Source: Allolobophora icterica
Lineage: Eukaryota > Annelida > Clitellata > Crassiclitellata > Lumbricidae
Direction: 5' to 3'
DNA: 64,000 nucleotides
Assembly: GCA_963556255.1 (NCBI GenBank)
Contig: OY744606.1
Span: 7,446,106 to 7,510,105 of the forward strand
Shown: positions 12,041 through 23,427 of the stretch, piece after piece
Layout: each line of letters opens with the position of its first letter
Position numbering within the stretch: the stretch's first letter is position 1
Translations under genes and position numbers: made by a program
The notes under the pieces: generated by a model
What the model was told of the DNA's origin: nothing
What the model saw: the letters and a program-made list of their open reading frames with translations, nothing else
Database searches by the model: none

Positions 12041-13666
12041 ATGATAGGTTTTGCAATAACATGGAATTTAAGCAGTAATAAATTCAACCTATACTTGGGC
12101 TGTGTTCCAGATCTCAAGATGCAAGCAAGTATTCACAACAACCCAAACACATGCTTTTGGGATTTTTGTAACGAAACGTTTACATGGAAATCCAGTCTGA
12201 ATATCCATAAAAGATCCCACACTGGAAAACAACCATATGAGTGCAATTTATGTCAGAAATCATTTACACAGAAGAGTGTTCTAGACCACCATACAAAAAC
12301 CCACACTGGAGAAAAACCATTCAAGTGCAATTTATGTTGCAAAGCATTTGCAGAGAAGACTTACCTGGAATGTCACAGAAGAACCCACACTGGAGAAAAA
12401 CCATACATGTGCAATTTGTGTCACAAAGCATTTGCACAGAAGACTACTCTGAAATCCCATAAAAGAACCCACACTGGAGAAAAACCATACAAGTGTAATT
12501 TATGTCACAAAGCATTTGCAGAGAGGACTACTCTGAAATGCCATAAAAGAACCCACACTGGAGAAAAACCATACAAGTGTAATTTATGTCACGAAGCATT
12601 TGCACACAATACTACTCTGGAAAGCCACAAAAGAAACCACACTGGAGAAAAACCATTTATATGCAATTCATGTCACAAAGCATTTGCACAGAAGACTGTT
12701 TTGGAATACCATCAGAAAATCCACACTGGAGAAAAACCATTCATGTGCAATTTATGTCACAAAGCATTTGCACAGAAGGCTACTCTGGAACGCCATAAAA
12801 GAACTCACACTGGAGAAAAACCATACAAGTGTAATTTATGTCTCAAAGCATTTGCACACAATGCTACTCTGGAAAGTCACAGAAGAAACCACACTGGAGA
12901 AAAACCATTTATATGCAATTCATGTCACAAAGCATTTGCACGGAAGACTGTTTTGGAAAACCATAAGAGAACCCACACTGGAGAAAAGCAATACATGTGC
13001 AATTTATGTCACAAAGCATTTGCACAGAAGAGTACTCTGGAACGTCATAAAAGAACTCACACTGGAGAAAAATCATACATATGCAATTTATGTCACAGAG
13101 CATTTGCGCACAATACTACTCTAGAAAGTCATAGAAGAACGCACACTGGAGAAAAACCCTACATATGCAATTCATGTAACAAAGCATTTGCACAGAAGAA
13201 TTATCTGGAATGCCATAGAAGAATCCACATTGGAGAGAAACCGTACAAGTGCAATTTATGTCACAAAGTATTTGCACAGAAGTTTAATCTGGAATGCCAC
13301 AAAAGAGCCCACACTGGAGAAAAACCGTATATGTGTAATTTATGTCACAAAACATTTGCACGGAAAATTTATATGGAATATCATAAAAGAACCCACACTG
13401 GAGAAAAGCCATACATGTGCAATTTATGTGACAAAGTGTTTGCATGGAAAAGTGCTTTATGCAACCATACAAAAACCCACCTTGGAGAAAAACCATACAT
13501 TTGCAATTTATGTCAGAAAGCATTTGCACAGAAGATTCACTTGGAAGACCATAAAAGAACCCACACTGGAGAAAAACCATACATGTGCAATTTATGTCAC
13601 AAAGCATTTGCACACAATACTACTCTGGAATGCCATAGAAGAACCCACACTGGAGAAAAACCATAA
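12041..13666 (+). CDS. Poly-C2H2 zinc-finger protein, 18 fingers
   Basis: This 541-aa open frame is predicted to be a nuclear DNA-binding protein. After about 35 non-finger residues it has 18 consecutive C2H2 fingers (C-x2-C-x12-H-x3-H) joined by canonical HTGEKP linkers. The linkers deviate to GEKQ, GEKS, IGEKP and LGEKP at fingers 11, 12, 13 and 16. There is no recognisable KRAB, BTB or SET domain. Most fingers share AQK or AHN at helix positions -2 to 1, so predicted base contacts are unusually uniform. Fingers 6-8, 9-11 and 12-14 are successive copies of one three-finger unit. The start is uncertain. An AG just before codon 23 (about 12111) could be a splice acceptor, and the methionine at about 12119 begins the finger-proximal segment. 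The stop interrupts the finger series, so the protein may be truncated relative to its ancestor. Confidence 0.85.
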   Translation: MIGFAITWNLSSNKFNLYLGCVPDLKMQASIHNNPNTCFWDFCNETFTWKSSLNIHKRSHTGKQPYECNLCQKSFTQKSVLDHHTKTHTGEKPFKCNLCCKAFAEKTYLECHRRTHTGEKPYMCNLCHKAFAQKTTLKSHKRTHTGEKPYKCNLCHKAFAERTTLKCHKRTHTGEKPYKCNLCHEAFAHNTTLESHKRNHTGEKPFICNSCHKAFAQKTVLEYHQKIHTGEKPFMCNLCHKAFAQKATLERHKRTHTGEKPYKCNLCLKAFAHNATLESHRRNHTGEKPFICNSCHKAFARKTVLENHKRTHTGEKQYMCNLCHKAFAQKSTLERHKRTHTGEKSYICNLCHRAFAHNTTLESHRRTHTGEKPYICNSCNKAFAQKNYLECHRRIHIGEKPYKCNLCHKVFAQKFNLECHKRAHTGEKPYMCNLCHKTFARKIYMEYHKRTHTGEKPYMCNLCDKVFAWKSALCNHTKTHLGEKPYICNLCQKAFAQKIHLEDHKRTHTGEKPYMCNLCHKAFAHNTTLECHRRTHTGEKP

Positions 13667-14180
13667 AAATGTAATTTCTGTCACAAAACACTTGCAGAGA
13701 ATTCTCATTTGGAACGCCATAAAAGAATGCACACTGGAGAAAAATCATAAAAATATAATTTATATCACGAAGCATTTACAGAGAAGAGTGTTGCAGATTA
13801 CTATATATGAACCCACACCAGAGAAAGCCATACAAGTTCTGTCTATGTCACAAACGATTTGCACACACTGTTGCTGTCAAATGTCATGTAAGAAATTACA
13901 CTGGAGAAAAAAATGTACACATGCAATGTATGTCAAAAATCATATACACATACAATCATTACAATGTCATGTCCTCAGAAACGCCATGTGCATGAACCCA
14001 CAACGGAGAAAAACTATACAAATGCACGTTGTGCAACAAAGCATTTACACAGAGTGACGTTCTGAAAATGCAGTCAAATAGACACACTTGGTAAAAGCCA
14101 CGGAAGTGTAAATTATGTGATGTGGCATTGCACTGAGTGTGTCTCAGCGACCATGCATGGTGCAAGATCCCATACGGGTA
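13667..14180 (+). pseudogene. Decayed 3' extension of the zinc-finger array
   Basis: Directly after the TAA at 13664-13666 the same frame continues with recognisable but stop-broken fingers. A KCNFCHKT finger is followed by GEKS-stop, a Tyr/Cys-altered finger, and further HTGEK-like linkers to about 14130 with small indels. A TAC-to-TAA change best explains the first stop. At least four or five former fingers are visible. Confidence 0.75.
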
Positions 14181-14705
14181 AAAATTATTTGAGTGAATTC
14201 TATCAATTCGTTGTATACTGAACATGGCACAAATATGCCATGCAAGCACTTTAAATACTGCATTCAGTATTTAAAAGTGACTATGAGAACTTTGTTGACG
14301 GAAAACAGTTGTCAACTACAGAAATCTTGCAAGATCTTCCTAAGCAGAGGACGAATCATATAGTCCAGTTTAAAACGATTTTCTAGAGTAATGTCTGATG
14401 TTATTACTCATCTAATTTTTTAAGACCATTATGGATGTGGAATATGCGACAAAATGTTTGAAACTGAGGATTTTATGGAACGTAATTATTATGTTATCAG
14501 AACGTTATCATGAGGTTATCATCACTAGGCTAATGTGATGCTCCACAGGCAGATATGTTTCTTGACATATTTTTAATGTGTGCGTTTAGTTAATTTCCTA
14601 GAAGAAAGAAAACATAATTTGCAAGTCCATAGTTTCTTCTGTTGACTTTTACACCAGCGATGTCCGTAAAGGAGACGAGTGGTCGTGCATCGAGATTCGG
14701 AATAG
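14181..14705. other. No gene seen
   Basis: The sequence is AT-rich and holds no recognisable coding or repeat structure between the decayed fingers and the MITE at 14706. Confidence 0.4.
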
Positions 14706-15155
14706 GGGGCCATCCATATATTACGTACGCATGGAGGGAGGGGTAACCGAAATGCATGTGCTTGCGAAGGGGGGGTGGGGGTCTACTAATAATGCACATA
14801 CGCAAATTGATTGGCCTTCAGGTGAGCTAGAGTTCAGTCTTTCCAGCTATCTGGTACTACCAGAGGAAGTAGGACTGTGGGAAAGGTGTCACTTCTATGC
14901 CACCTTACCTCTGAACGCTATTATTAAACTATCACACAACTCAACAGTGAGTCCATGGATTACTCATCCTTCAATCTGGCCTAAAGTGCAGACAGTCGCT
15001 GCCTGGACCTGTGTAACTGACACATTCTGCAGCTGGTCTTGGGGAGTGCGTCAACTGTACGTACCCAAGTGGGGGAGGTGGAAAAAGTACGCGTGCGAAC
15101 AGGGAGAGGTCCAATTTTCCCGGATTTTTTACGTACGTAATATATGGATGGCCCC
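14706..15155. mobile_element. MITE family A copy 1 (ATTACGTACGC termini), 450 bp
   Basis: The inverted ends read GGGGCCATCC...ATTACGTACGC. The flanks are TAG at 14703-14705 and 15156-15158. A second copy lies at 59048-59485. A 2-3 bp TA-containing duplication suggests a PIF/Harbinger-like or related transposase, but no transposase is present. Confidence 0.8.
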
Positions 15156-15201
15156 TAGGGGAGTGCGCAGGTTACGCAATTGCGAACGTCCGCATCTCAA
15201 T

Positions 15202-15613
15202 TAGGGCTGCACCGAATAGTTGATTATCACTATTCGGCCGAATACGAATAATTGGACCAACTATTCGGCCGAATACGAATACGAATAGTGTACAAAATAG
15301 GTATACCGACATTCCGACAACATTCAAAATTTCAAATGTAAGCAAAAGTTTCAGTTCAGTAATTTAATACATAAACTAAAAGTAAACAGTTAACTACATG
15401 TATTTTTTGCATCCTTCTGTGTAAACTAGGACTGGAACTAATAGAAATTAGTTCACTGACTTAACGTTCACTCCACTCGCTATAGCAGCCGCATATGCAG
15501 AAACAGATGTCACGTGACTACTATTCGTATTCGGTCCGACCGCTACCGAATAGCTGTTTGGCCCACTATTCGGCCCCGAAGCGAATACGAAGCGAATATT
15601 CGGTACAGCCCTA
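15202..15613. mobile_element. hAT-type MITE, 412 bp (CCGAATA repeats)
   Basis: The termini TAGGGCTGCACCGAATA and TATTCGGTACAGCCCTA are inverted. The 8-bp duplication ATCTCAAT is perfect (15194-15201, 15614-15621). Subterminal ATTCGGCCGAATACGAAT palindromes are repeated at both ends. Confidence 0.88.
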
Positions 15614-15924
15614 ATCTCAATATCAAATTACCCCATGGAATTGTTAGGCTTGCAAAATGAACAGGGTAGCCTTTGTAGTGCGCTGGAGTGCGGACATCTG
15701 AAAGTGGGATAAGAGTAATGCCAAATACGCATAAGGGGAAGGAGGGTCCAAAGTAGCCTAAATATATCATTCTTTAGGGAACCCGTCGTATGGCGTCTAA
15801 GAACAGCACATGACGGAATCTTTTCTAATAAAATCAGCTGTTATGACTTTTAGAGCGCCTGCCGTAGGCCTATCAAAGACAGACTTTTTCGCGAAATCGA
15901 AAGATCATTATCATACTATATATA

Positions 15925-17453
15925 TAGTGGCGGCGATCTTGTCTGAGAGGTGGGGGGACAGAGTCGGCCACGATCTCGTCGACGACCAGTTTTGGAAAAT
16001 CTTGTCCCCAAAAAATTTCTTCCATCTCCGAAAAAAGTTGACCTTTTTTTTAGTCCTTCACCTCTTTTTACAACATTTTCTTACCCTGTCTTTTTCCCCC
16101 ACATCTGACTTTTTCCCCCACTTTCATTTTCACCAATTCATCTCCGCAAAAAATATCGATTTCATCTCGAAAAAAAGTTGATGACTTTTTTTTTAGTCCC
16201 GATAACCCTTTTTCTTATTTTCTTAAGTTTTTTTCGTATACGAAATTTTCACTTTTTTCGACGAATTCCTTCTTCTTTCTCATAAATTTTGGGGGAGACA
16301 CTTCTGCTAGAAAACATTTTTTTTACCTCGTTTGGTCAAAAACGCCGCCAAAACCCTCACACGCAATTACATTTCTCCGCCTTTTTTGGTGCTTCTTCAA
16401 AATGTGGGGGAAGGGACAAATGCATGGAGTGTCCCTTATTTTCTTAAGATTTTTTCGTATTCGAAATTTTCACTTTTCTCGACGAATTCCTTCTTCTTTC
16501 TCATAAATTTTGGGGGAGACACTTCTGCTAGAAAACATTTTTTTTACCTCGTTTGGTCAAAAACGCCGCCAAAACCCTCACACGCAATTACATTTCTCCG
16601 CCTTTTTTGGTGCTTCTTCAAAATTCATTCGTAAATTTATATAGCGCCACTTCAAGGGAACTACTCAGAGGCGCTCCCGACTCCAGCACGGCGAAAAAGA
16701 GCAGTTTTCAGATGGTCATAGAAGGTACCAGAGGAAGACCTAGGATGTAGGCGCAGCTCAGAGGGAAGGCAATTCCATATGGTCGGGCCAACCACCGAGA
16801 AAGCGCGGGTCTGCATGATAGCAGTACGGGCGAACGGGACGGATAGCATCCCCCTCCCCACCGAGCGGAGGACTCGAGCAGTCCGAGAAGCAGACACAGG
16901 CCGGAAGAGATCCATCAGGTATTTTGGTGCGAGACCCAGTTGACATCGCCAACCAAAGGAGGCGATCCTGCATTCAATGCGCTGCCGTACAGGGAGCCAA
17001 TGCAGGACCTCCAGCATATAATTTGATACATGGCCAAAATATGGTATTTGGCCAATAAGGCGTGCAGCAGAGCGCAGGATGCGGTCAAGGCAGTCTAGGC
17101 GTGCAGAAGGGAGGCCAGAGTAAAGAGATAGGCAATAGTCAAGACGAGATGTGACGAAAGCGTGAACAAGTGTAGTTGCTGTTGTTGCTGAGAGAGAGCG
17201 AGCGACAGTACGAAGCTGACGGAGCTGATAAAGGCAGTCGCGGCTGAGGCGATGAAGGTGTGGTGCAAAACTTAATTCCTGGTCCAATAGAATGCCAAGG
17301 TCACGGACCGAGGCAGAGAAAGTAAAGCCAGGAAACTGTGCGGAGAGAGAGGGAAGGTTGAGTTTAAAATGTGGGGGAGGGGACAAATGCATGGAGTGTC
17401 CCCCCCCCACCTTTAAGAGTGGGGGGACATGTCCCCCTAGATCGCCGCCCATG
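15925..17453. mobile_element. MITE family B (GGCGGCGATC ends) carrying a LINE insertion
   Basis: The ends TAGTGGCGGCGATC and GATCGCCGCCCATG are inverted. TATATATA flanks both sides (15917-15924, 17454-17461). A roughly 200-bp segment is tandemly duplicated inside (about 16203-16400 and 16441-16625), and a LINE 3' fragment sits at about 16626-17368. Relatives lie at 17749-18196 and 22476-22674. Confidence 0.75.
16626..17368 (-). pseudogene. 5'-truncated CR1/L2-like LINE, RT C-terminus
   Basis: The minus strand encodes the C-terminal end of a non-LTR reverse transcriptase, including the thumb-side motifs VRDLGILLD, TSRLDYC and LHWLPVRQRI and the terminal FSVVGPTIWN...LP block. It ends in a short 3' UTR reading GGCGCTATATAAATTTACG. 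The reading frame is open for about 230 residues, but the endonuclease and catalytic RT core are absent, as in a 5'-truncated insertion. Confidence 0.85.
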
Positions 17454-17748
17454 TATATATAGACTGAATTTTGATCGATTTTGAACATGAACACCTGCAT
17501 TAGGTTTATTTTAGAACTGTCGGCCGCATTTCTAAGAGGTCCAAATTGGGTCCTTAATTATTACTTAGGATTCGCCACGAGGTCATCGAGAAGAATTGGA
17601 AGGCGGAGGCTCGAGTGAATCAGAGAGAAAAATCTTAAAGAGATGAGACTTGTTTTGAGTGGAAAATTCGTGTGTAACGTATTAACAACATTAGATTTTA
17701 ACCTGCGTTCGTATACATTGTGTAATGTATAAATTTTTGACCCCCATA

Positions 17749-18196
17749 CATGGGCGGCGATCACGGGGGGCTCGAGGGGGACATGACCCACCCACCTTTA
17801 AGAGTGGGGGACACGCCATGCATTTGTCCTCCCCAAAATTTTGAAGAAACACGAAAAAGGCCAACAAATGTAATTGCGCGTGAGGGTTTTCACTGCCTTT
17901 TTGACCAGATGAGGTAAGCACTTTTTCTGAGCATAAGTCCCCCCGCCCCCGAAAATTCTCAGAAAGTAAGAAGAAATTCCTAAAAAAAGTCATTCAATTT
18001 AAAAGGTGGTAAGAAGAAATTCCTTCAAAAAGGTCATTTAATTTAATTTTTTGTGGGAGATGAATTTCTAAAAAAAGGTCATCAAATTTTTCGGAGATGA
18101 ATTTCTAAAAGAAGGTCATCAACCAGACCATGGTCGACTTTGTCCCAGTACTTCCCTTCCCCCCACCCCACCTGTGAAACAAGATCGCCGCCACTG
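17749..18196. mobile_element. MITE family B copy 2, 448 bp
   Basis: The ends CATGGGCGGCGATC and GATCGCCGCCACTG are inverted. CCCCATA flanks both sides (7 bp, offset by one). The interior shares TTTAAGAGTGGGGG and AAATGCAT words with the element at 15925-17453. Confidence 0.75.
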
Positions 18197-18229
18197 CCCC
18201 ATATCTTGTTTGACAACTAAAACACTGCC

Positions 18230-18441
18230 CAGTGGCGGCGCTACCATGGGTCGCGGTAGGTCATTTCACCTGCGTATTTTACTCTTGACCTGCCTTATGA
18301 CCTGCCTATGCTTTACTCTTGAAGGTCTGGTCAAGGTTACGCTGCTTGATGCATCAAACAAACATTAATTTCTTCGACCTGCTGAATAACTCCCATGACC
18401 GTGACGCGACCTGCTGAAATTGTGCAGCTGCGCCGCCAATG
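18230..18441. mobile_element. hAT-type MITE, 212 bp
   Basis: The ends are CAGTGGCGGCGC and GCGCCGCCAATG. The 8-bp duplication ACACTGCC is perfect (18222-18229, 18442-18449). Confidence 0.85.
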
Positions 18442-18819
18442 ACACTGCCTAACTATAGGATCAGTTTGGGCATCCTGGCAAGTAATAGATTGACTGCAAC
18501 AGTCTTCAGTAACGATCTACGTGTAAGTAAGTATATCCTTTATTCAAAACCAACTGCATGCTAACCGCATTTTGGTGTACATAGTTCATAGTTCTGTTCT
18601 TAGGAATAGGCCTACAATGTGTGGCTTTTAAGGGGCGTGTATAAATGTTTCATTACATTAGGCTTACGTTACATTACATCGACGTCATTCTGCTCTTTTT
18701 GTGTCTTATTACTAAATTCTGTAGCCATGTTAGATTCCTTTTATTTTTGTGTTTATTAAGCGCCACTATATAGGCCTACTAGCAAACCATTAAACGATGG
18801 TCTACACAAACGTGTGAAG

Positions 18820-19573
18820 CAGTGGCAACACTACACCAGAGCGAAAAAGGGAAATGCCCTGGTAAAAACCTTTGCCCTGGTCGTTGCCCTGCCAGAATTT
18901 TTGCCTTAGGCCTACCCAGAATTTGTTCGGACACAAATCACCCTCTGCACTGGTTACTTGTATGACTGCCCTGGCTATGCCCTGGTTACAAAAAAGTCGC
19001 GCGCCGCCGCCAGTGATGGGCACTAAACTATTTTTTTTTAGTTAAACTAAAACTATTTTCCAACTAAAAAAAGTAGTTAAACTAAAGTTGGCAACTGATT
19101 TTGGAAATTAGTTAACTAAACTAAAAAAAAGTAGTTAAACTTTTTCCAACTATTTTCCAACTATTTACGACAAACATTTTTGCAATAAAAGACGTTAAGT
19201 GAACTGTAATAATGCTAAGCGTCAATGACAATTTCACCTTCAAACTATGCAATGTGTACTGTTCTGGCATACAATTACATGTGCACTGTAAGTAGTGTAT
19301 GAATTTGAAAACACAGGCTGTAAATGCTAAAACCATGCAGTGTTAAAATGTTTTTTTGCTTACAGTGTTCAATGTTCACTGTGGAAAAATAGTTGCATAT
19401 TGCTGATTTTTTTAGTTAAACTTTTTAGTTAGCAACTAAAATTTTTTAGTTAAACTATGGTTTTAACTAAACTATTTTTTTTTAGTTAAACTTCTTCCTT
19501 AACTAAAATTTTTTAGTTAAACTAATAGTTAGCAACTTTTTAGTTAACTATTGCCCATCACTGGCCGCCGCTG
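18820..19573. mobile_element. hAT-type MITE interrupted by a second MITE
   Basis: The outer element is flanked by the 8-bp duplication GTGTGAAG (18812-18819, 19574-19581) and begins CAGTGGC. Nearly all of its right side is displaced by the inner element at 19011-19563, leaving only about 10 bp of outer sequence beyond it. The outer element without the insert is about 190 bp. Confidence 0.75.
19011..19563. mobile_element. Nested hAT-type MITE, 553 bp (TAGTTAAACTA-rich)
   Basis: The ends CAGTGATGGGCA and TGCCCATCACTG are perfectly inverted. The duplication GCCGCCGC is perfect (19003-19010, 19564-19571). Subterminal regions are built from AGTTAAACTA repeats in both orientations. Confidence 0.88.
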
Positions 19574-20446
19574 GTGTGAAGTAGGCCTACTTGCTGAAGT
19601 AGGCCTATGTATCAAAGGTGGCTCAAACCCGCACACTGCACGTTATATGGCCAGCGCTCGCCCAATCAGTCTGCTGCGTGTCAATCCATTTTTGAATTCA
19701 ACCAATCAATCAACATCAGTTGTTCAACGACGTTTGTGGCTCAAGTCGTCTCCCTTACCTTATGTTAAAAATCCTGGCTCAGGGCAGCATTGGAATCTGG
19801 CGATGGATCAGATTCAATAGTTTAGCGACATCTACTGGCATAAAGGCAGCTGACGTCAATAAGACATATTTTTACATGATTTTCACCTTTAAGTGCTATT
19901 GAAGTCAAAGGGGACGATTGATCCAACAGGTAGGTCCTAATTGACATATTACGGCATCAAAGACCGTTGACATTGTAAAGTTCCGCCAATGCATTCTCTT
20001 TCTCTGGTAGAGCCAGTCACAGTCCTGGAGAAAGGAGGCCAGAAGGGCGACGCTAATCATCTTTTGTTCTGACGCAGTGTCGTTAAACTTCAGCTAACCA
20101 ACCAAGCAGGCCTATATATTCGCGATGTTGCATGAATGTAATATAGCGATTGAACGCAGTGGTTATTATTATAGCGTCCGAAGAAACGTTTAAAGGTGTC
20201 TAAAAAGTTAAGCGTCTGACCACATCATCTTATCGCTGCCATTGTCCTTTACATCAGCTTTACCTTACCGTTTTCAATTTCATTTTCAGTATTAGCACAG
20301 CACAGTAAACATAATGATAATGAAACTCGAACACCGAGTTTTCTCGTGCATTGGATTAGATCCCCCTTCGGGAACAGTCTACCCAGGGGCGTCTACACCA
20401 TAGAAACCTTGAAGCAAATGCTCCATCCAAGAAATATAAATCAATC

Positions 20447-20825
20447 AATCAATCAACGGAATTTATATAGCGCCCCTTCAAGGCAACTACTCAGAGGCGC
20501 TCCCGACCCAAGCCCGGTCAAAAAGGAAAGTCTTGAGGTTCTTATAAAAGGTACTAGACATATCCCGTGGGAGAGAACGCAGGTCAGATGGTAGGCCGTT
20601 CCACAGAGAAGGACCTACGACCGAGAAAGCCCTATGCTGTCTAGTTGAAGTGCGTGCACGAGGGACCACACAGTCACCTCTGGAAGCCGAGCGCAGAGAT
20701 CGGCGACCAGAGCAGGCCGAGGTAAGGGTAAAGAGCTCCAGAAGGTAAGCTGGTGCCATGCCGAGAAGACAATGCCACACTATGCAGGAGACTCGATAGT
20801 GAATGCGCTGCTGGATCGGAAGGAA
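20447..20825 (-). pseudogene. 5'-truncated CR1/L2-like LINE 3' end
   Basis: This belongs to the same LINE group as the fragment at 16626-17368. The minus strand encodes FSVVGPSLWNGLPSDLR and ends with a GGCGCTATATAAATTCC 3' end and an (ATTG)n tail at about 20436-20457. Only about 110 codons of the RT C-terminus remain. Confidence 0.85.
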
Positions 20826-20963
20826 AGATTTGTCAGTGTGTGTGCCACGATTTTAGGGGGGAGGAACGGGGAGGGGGAAGAAGAGGGGAAAAGGGACGTT
20901 GCTCAAATGACTTAGGGGGGATAGACGCCCCTGAGTCTACCATCAAACATACATTATTATTAT

Positions 20964-21229
20964 CAGTGCTTTTTTTCTAGAAAAAAGGTTCCGGGAACGG
21001 AACAAAAGGTTCCGGAACGGAACAATTATGGGTGGGCTAAAACCCCGAGAAAAACGGGATTGGGGTTGGGAAGGGTCTCAATAAACACTGAAAACAATTC
21101 AAAACACTGAAATTAAATTAAAATAACTAAATTATTGTTTTTATTACTAAAATAAATAAATTATTTTTTGTAGCTGAAAAAAGGTGCCGGAACGCCGTTC
21201 CGGCGCGTTCCGGCTGAAAAAAAGCACTG
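20964..21229. mobile_element. hAT-type MITE, 266 bp
   Basis: The ends CAGTGCTTTTTTTC and GAAAAAAAGCACTG are inverted. The duplication ATTATTAT is perfect (20956-20963, 21230-21237). GGTTCCGGAACG-type palindromes lie inside both ends. Confidence 0.88.
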
Positions 21230-21238
21230 ATTATTATT

Positions 21239-22028
<790 letters not shown>

Positions 22029-22186
22029 TGCGATATAAATTGTCGTAATTACAATTACAATTACAATTACAATCACATGGTCATACATACATTGGCCCCT
22101 TATATATAATGACTATTTCATATTCATTCGGTAGATGTCGTTATTGATCAGTGGCGAACTGAGCCTTTCATATTTATATGAATAGT

Positions 22187-22747
22187 CAGAGGCGCGTTTA
22201 TACGTAGGCGCACTAGGCGCGCGCCTAGGTCCCCCAAATCTTTGAGGGCCCCAAACGAATGAAGATATTTTTTCAATTAATATAAGACCGAAATATTAAA
22301 CCAAATAACTTCACATTCCTTGAAATAGCTTCTATAAATAATCATAATTAGAGGATCAATAACGCTCACAAAAACGGCTTCAACTTCAACTTCGTATATA
22401 GGTTTTTGCACATTTGCATGTTTTTTTTTACACATTTGCATGGCTTAACACCACCAGAGTTTCAGACTGCAGTCTCATGGGCAGCGATCTCGAGGGATCG
22501 AGGGGGACAAGACCCAACCTTTAACAGTGGGGAGACACAGCATACAGTTGTTCCTCCACATTTTGAAGAAACGCCAAAAAATGTCAAAAAAGTGTTTCAC
22601 CTCTTTTTTGACCAGATCACTTCAAAAGTGTTCCGTGTCTCCCATGCACCTGTCAAACAAGATCGCCGCCGCTGCTCAGTCTACACGTTCAGAAGGGCCC
22701 CAAAATGTTTGCGCCTAGGGCCCCATATATCTGTAAACGTGCCTCTG
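22187..22747. mobile_element. hAT-type MITE, 561 bp, with a nested MITE
   Basis: The ends CAGAGGCGCGTTTA and TAAACGTGCCTCTG are inverted. The duplication TGAATAGT is perfect (22179-22186, 22748-22755). GCGCCTAGG and GGGCCCCAAA words mirror each other inside. Confidence 0.88.
22476..22674. mobile_element. MITE family B copy 3, nested, 199 bp
   Basis: The ends CATGGGCAGCGATC and GATCGCCGCCGCTG are inverted, and the interior is related to 17749-18196. The flanking 8-mers TGCAGTCT and CTCAGTCT match at 6 of 8 positions. It sits inside the element at 22187-22747. Confidence 0.7.
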
Positions 22748-22774
22748 TGAATAGTACAGTAAAAGAAAGCAGAG

Positions 22775-22960
22775 CCAACCAACTGATGACCTGGAAACCT
22801 AAAGGAAATAGGAAGAGGGGAAGACCACGGAAGAATTGACCGGACACCACCAGAGACGAGCTGAGGTGCTTGGGGGATGTTGTGGGACGGGGCCGGAAGA
22901 CTATCGATGAACAGAGACGAATGGAGAAACTGTGTAGACCTACTAAATGTAAATACTATT
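22775..22960 (+). pseudogene. LINE 3' end remnant (RGRPR-type C-terminus)
   Basis: The plus strand encodes WKPKGNRKRGRPRKN, a stop, then DTTRDEL. This resembles the extreme C-terminus of APE-type LINE polyproteins that end in GKRKRGRPR and a WR-rich tail. The stop and the absence of upstream RT show it is a dead fragment. Confidence 0.65.
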
Positions 22961-23072
22961 CGCATCGACGCCTCCGGGAGTGGCAGATCCTTCCTACTAA
23001 TAAGGCCTTCTCTGAGGGGCTGAAGCAGTTCACCATGTGTATGGATCCTGTAGTCTGATTGCGACCCAGGTC

Positions 23073-23076
<4 letters not shown>

Positions 23077-23139
<63 letters not shown>
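23077..23139. repeat. (AT)n microsatellite left of the LINE
   Basis: This is a pure AT run of about 62 bp. A similar run lies at 26353-26411, so AT runs bracket the LINE. Confidence 0.95.
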
Positions 23140-23141
<2 letters not shown>

Positions 23142-23170
23142 TTTTTCAATCAATCTTTTATTTGGTATCC

Positions 23171-23225
23171 AAACTGAACAGGTAAACAAATGAAACAAAA
23201 AACAGGCAAATCAATTTCTGTAGTT
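23171..23225. repeat. Left 55-bp inverted arm of the LINE
   Basis: This matches the reverse complement of 26296-26350 at about 52 of 55 positions. It starts AAACTGAACAGGTAAACAA. A partial third copy is at 46340-46377. Confidence 0.85.
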
Positions 23226-23427
23226 GGGGTACACAGGTAACAAAGAAAGGGCCGTGGACCCCGCTAAAACAGTGTCACCTGGGTAGAATTACAAAACGTA
23301 TAAACGCCAATCTTTTATCGTATAGCTGGTAGGAAACTGACGCAGAGAGATGGTGTCTCTCGATAAAAACACCGGGAGGAAGGCAACGGGAAGCCACCTC
23401 CCTATCTCATCCCGAGTAAAATGAAAA

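Noticed and set aside
12241..13613. Alternative frames over the zinc fingers on both strands
   Set aside because: They are periodic shadows created by the 84-bp finger repeat.
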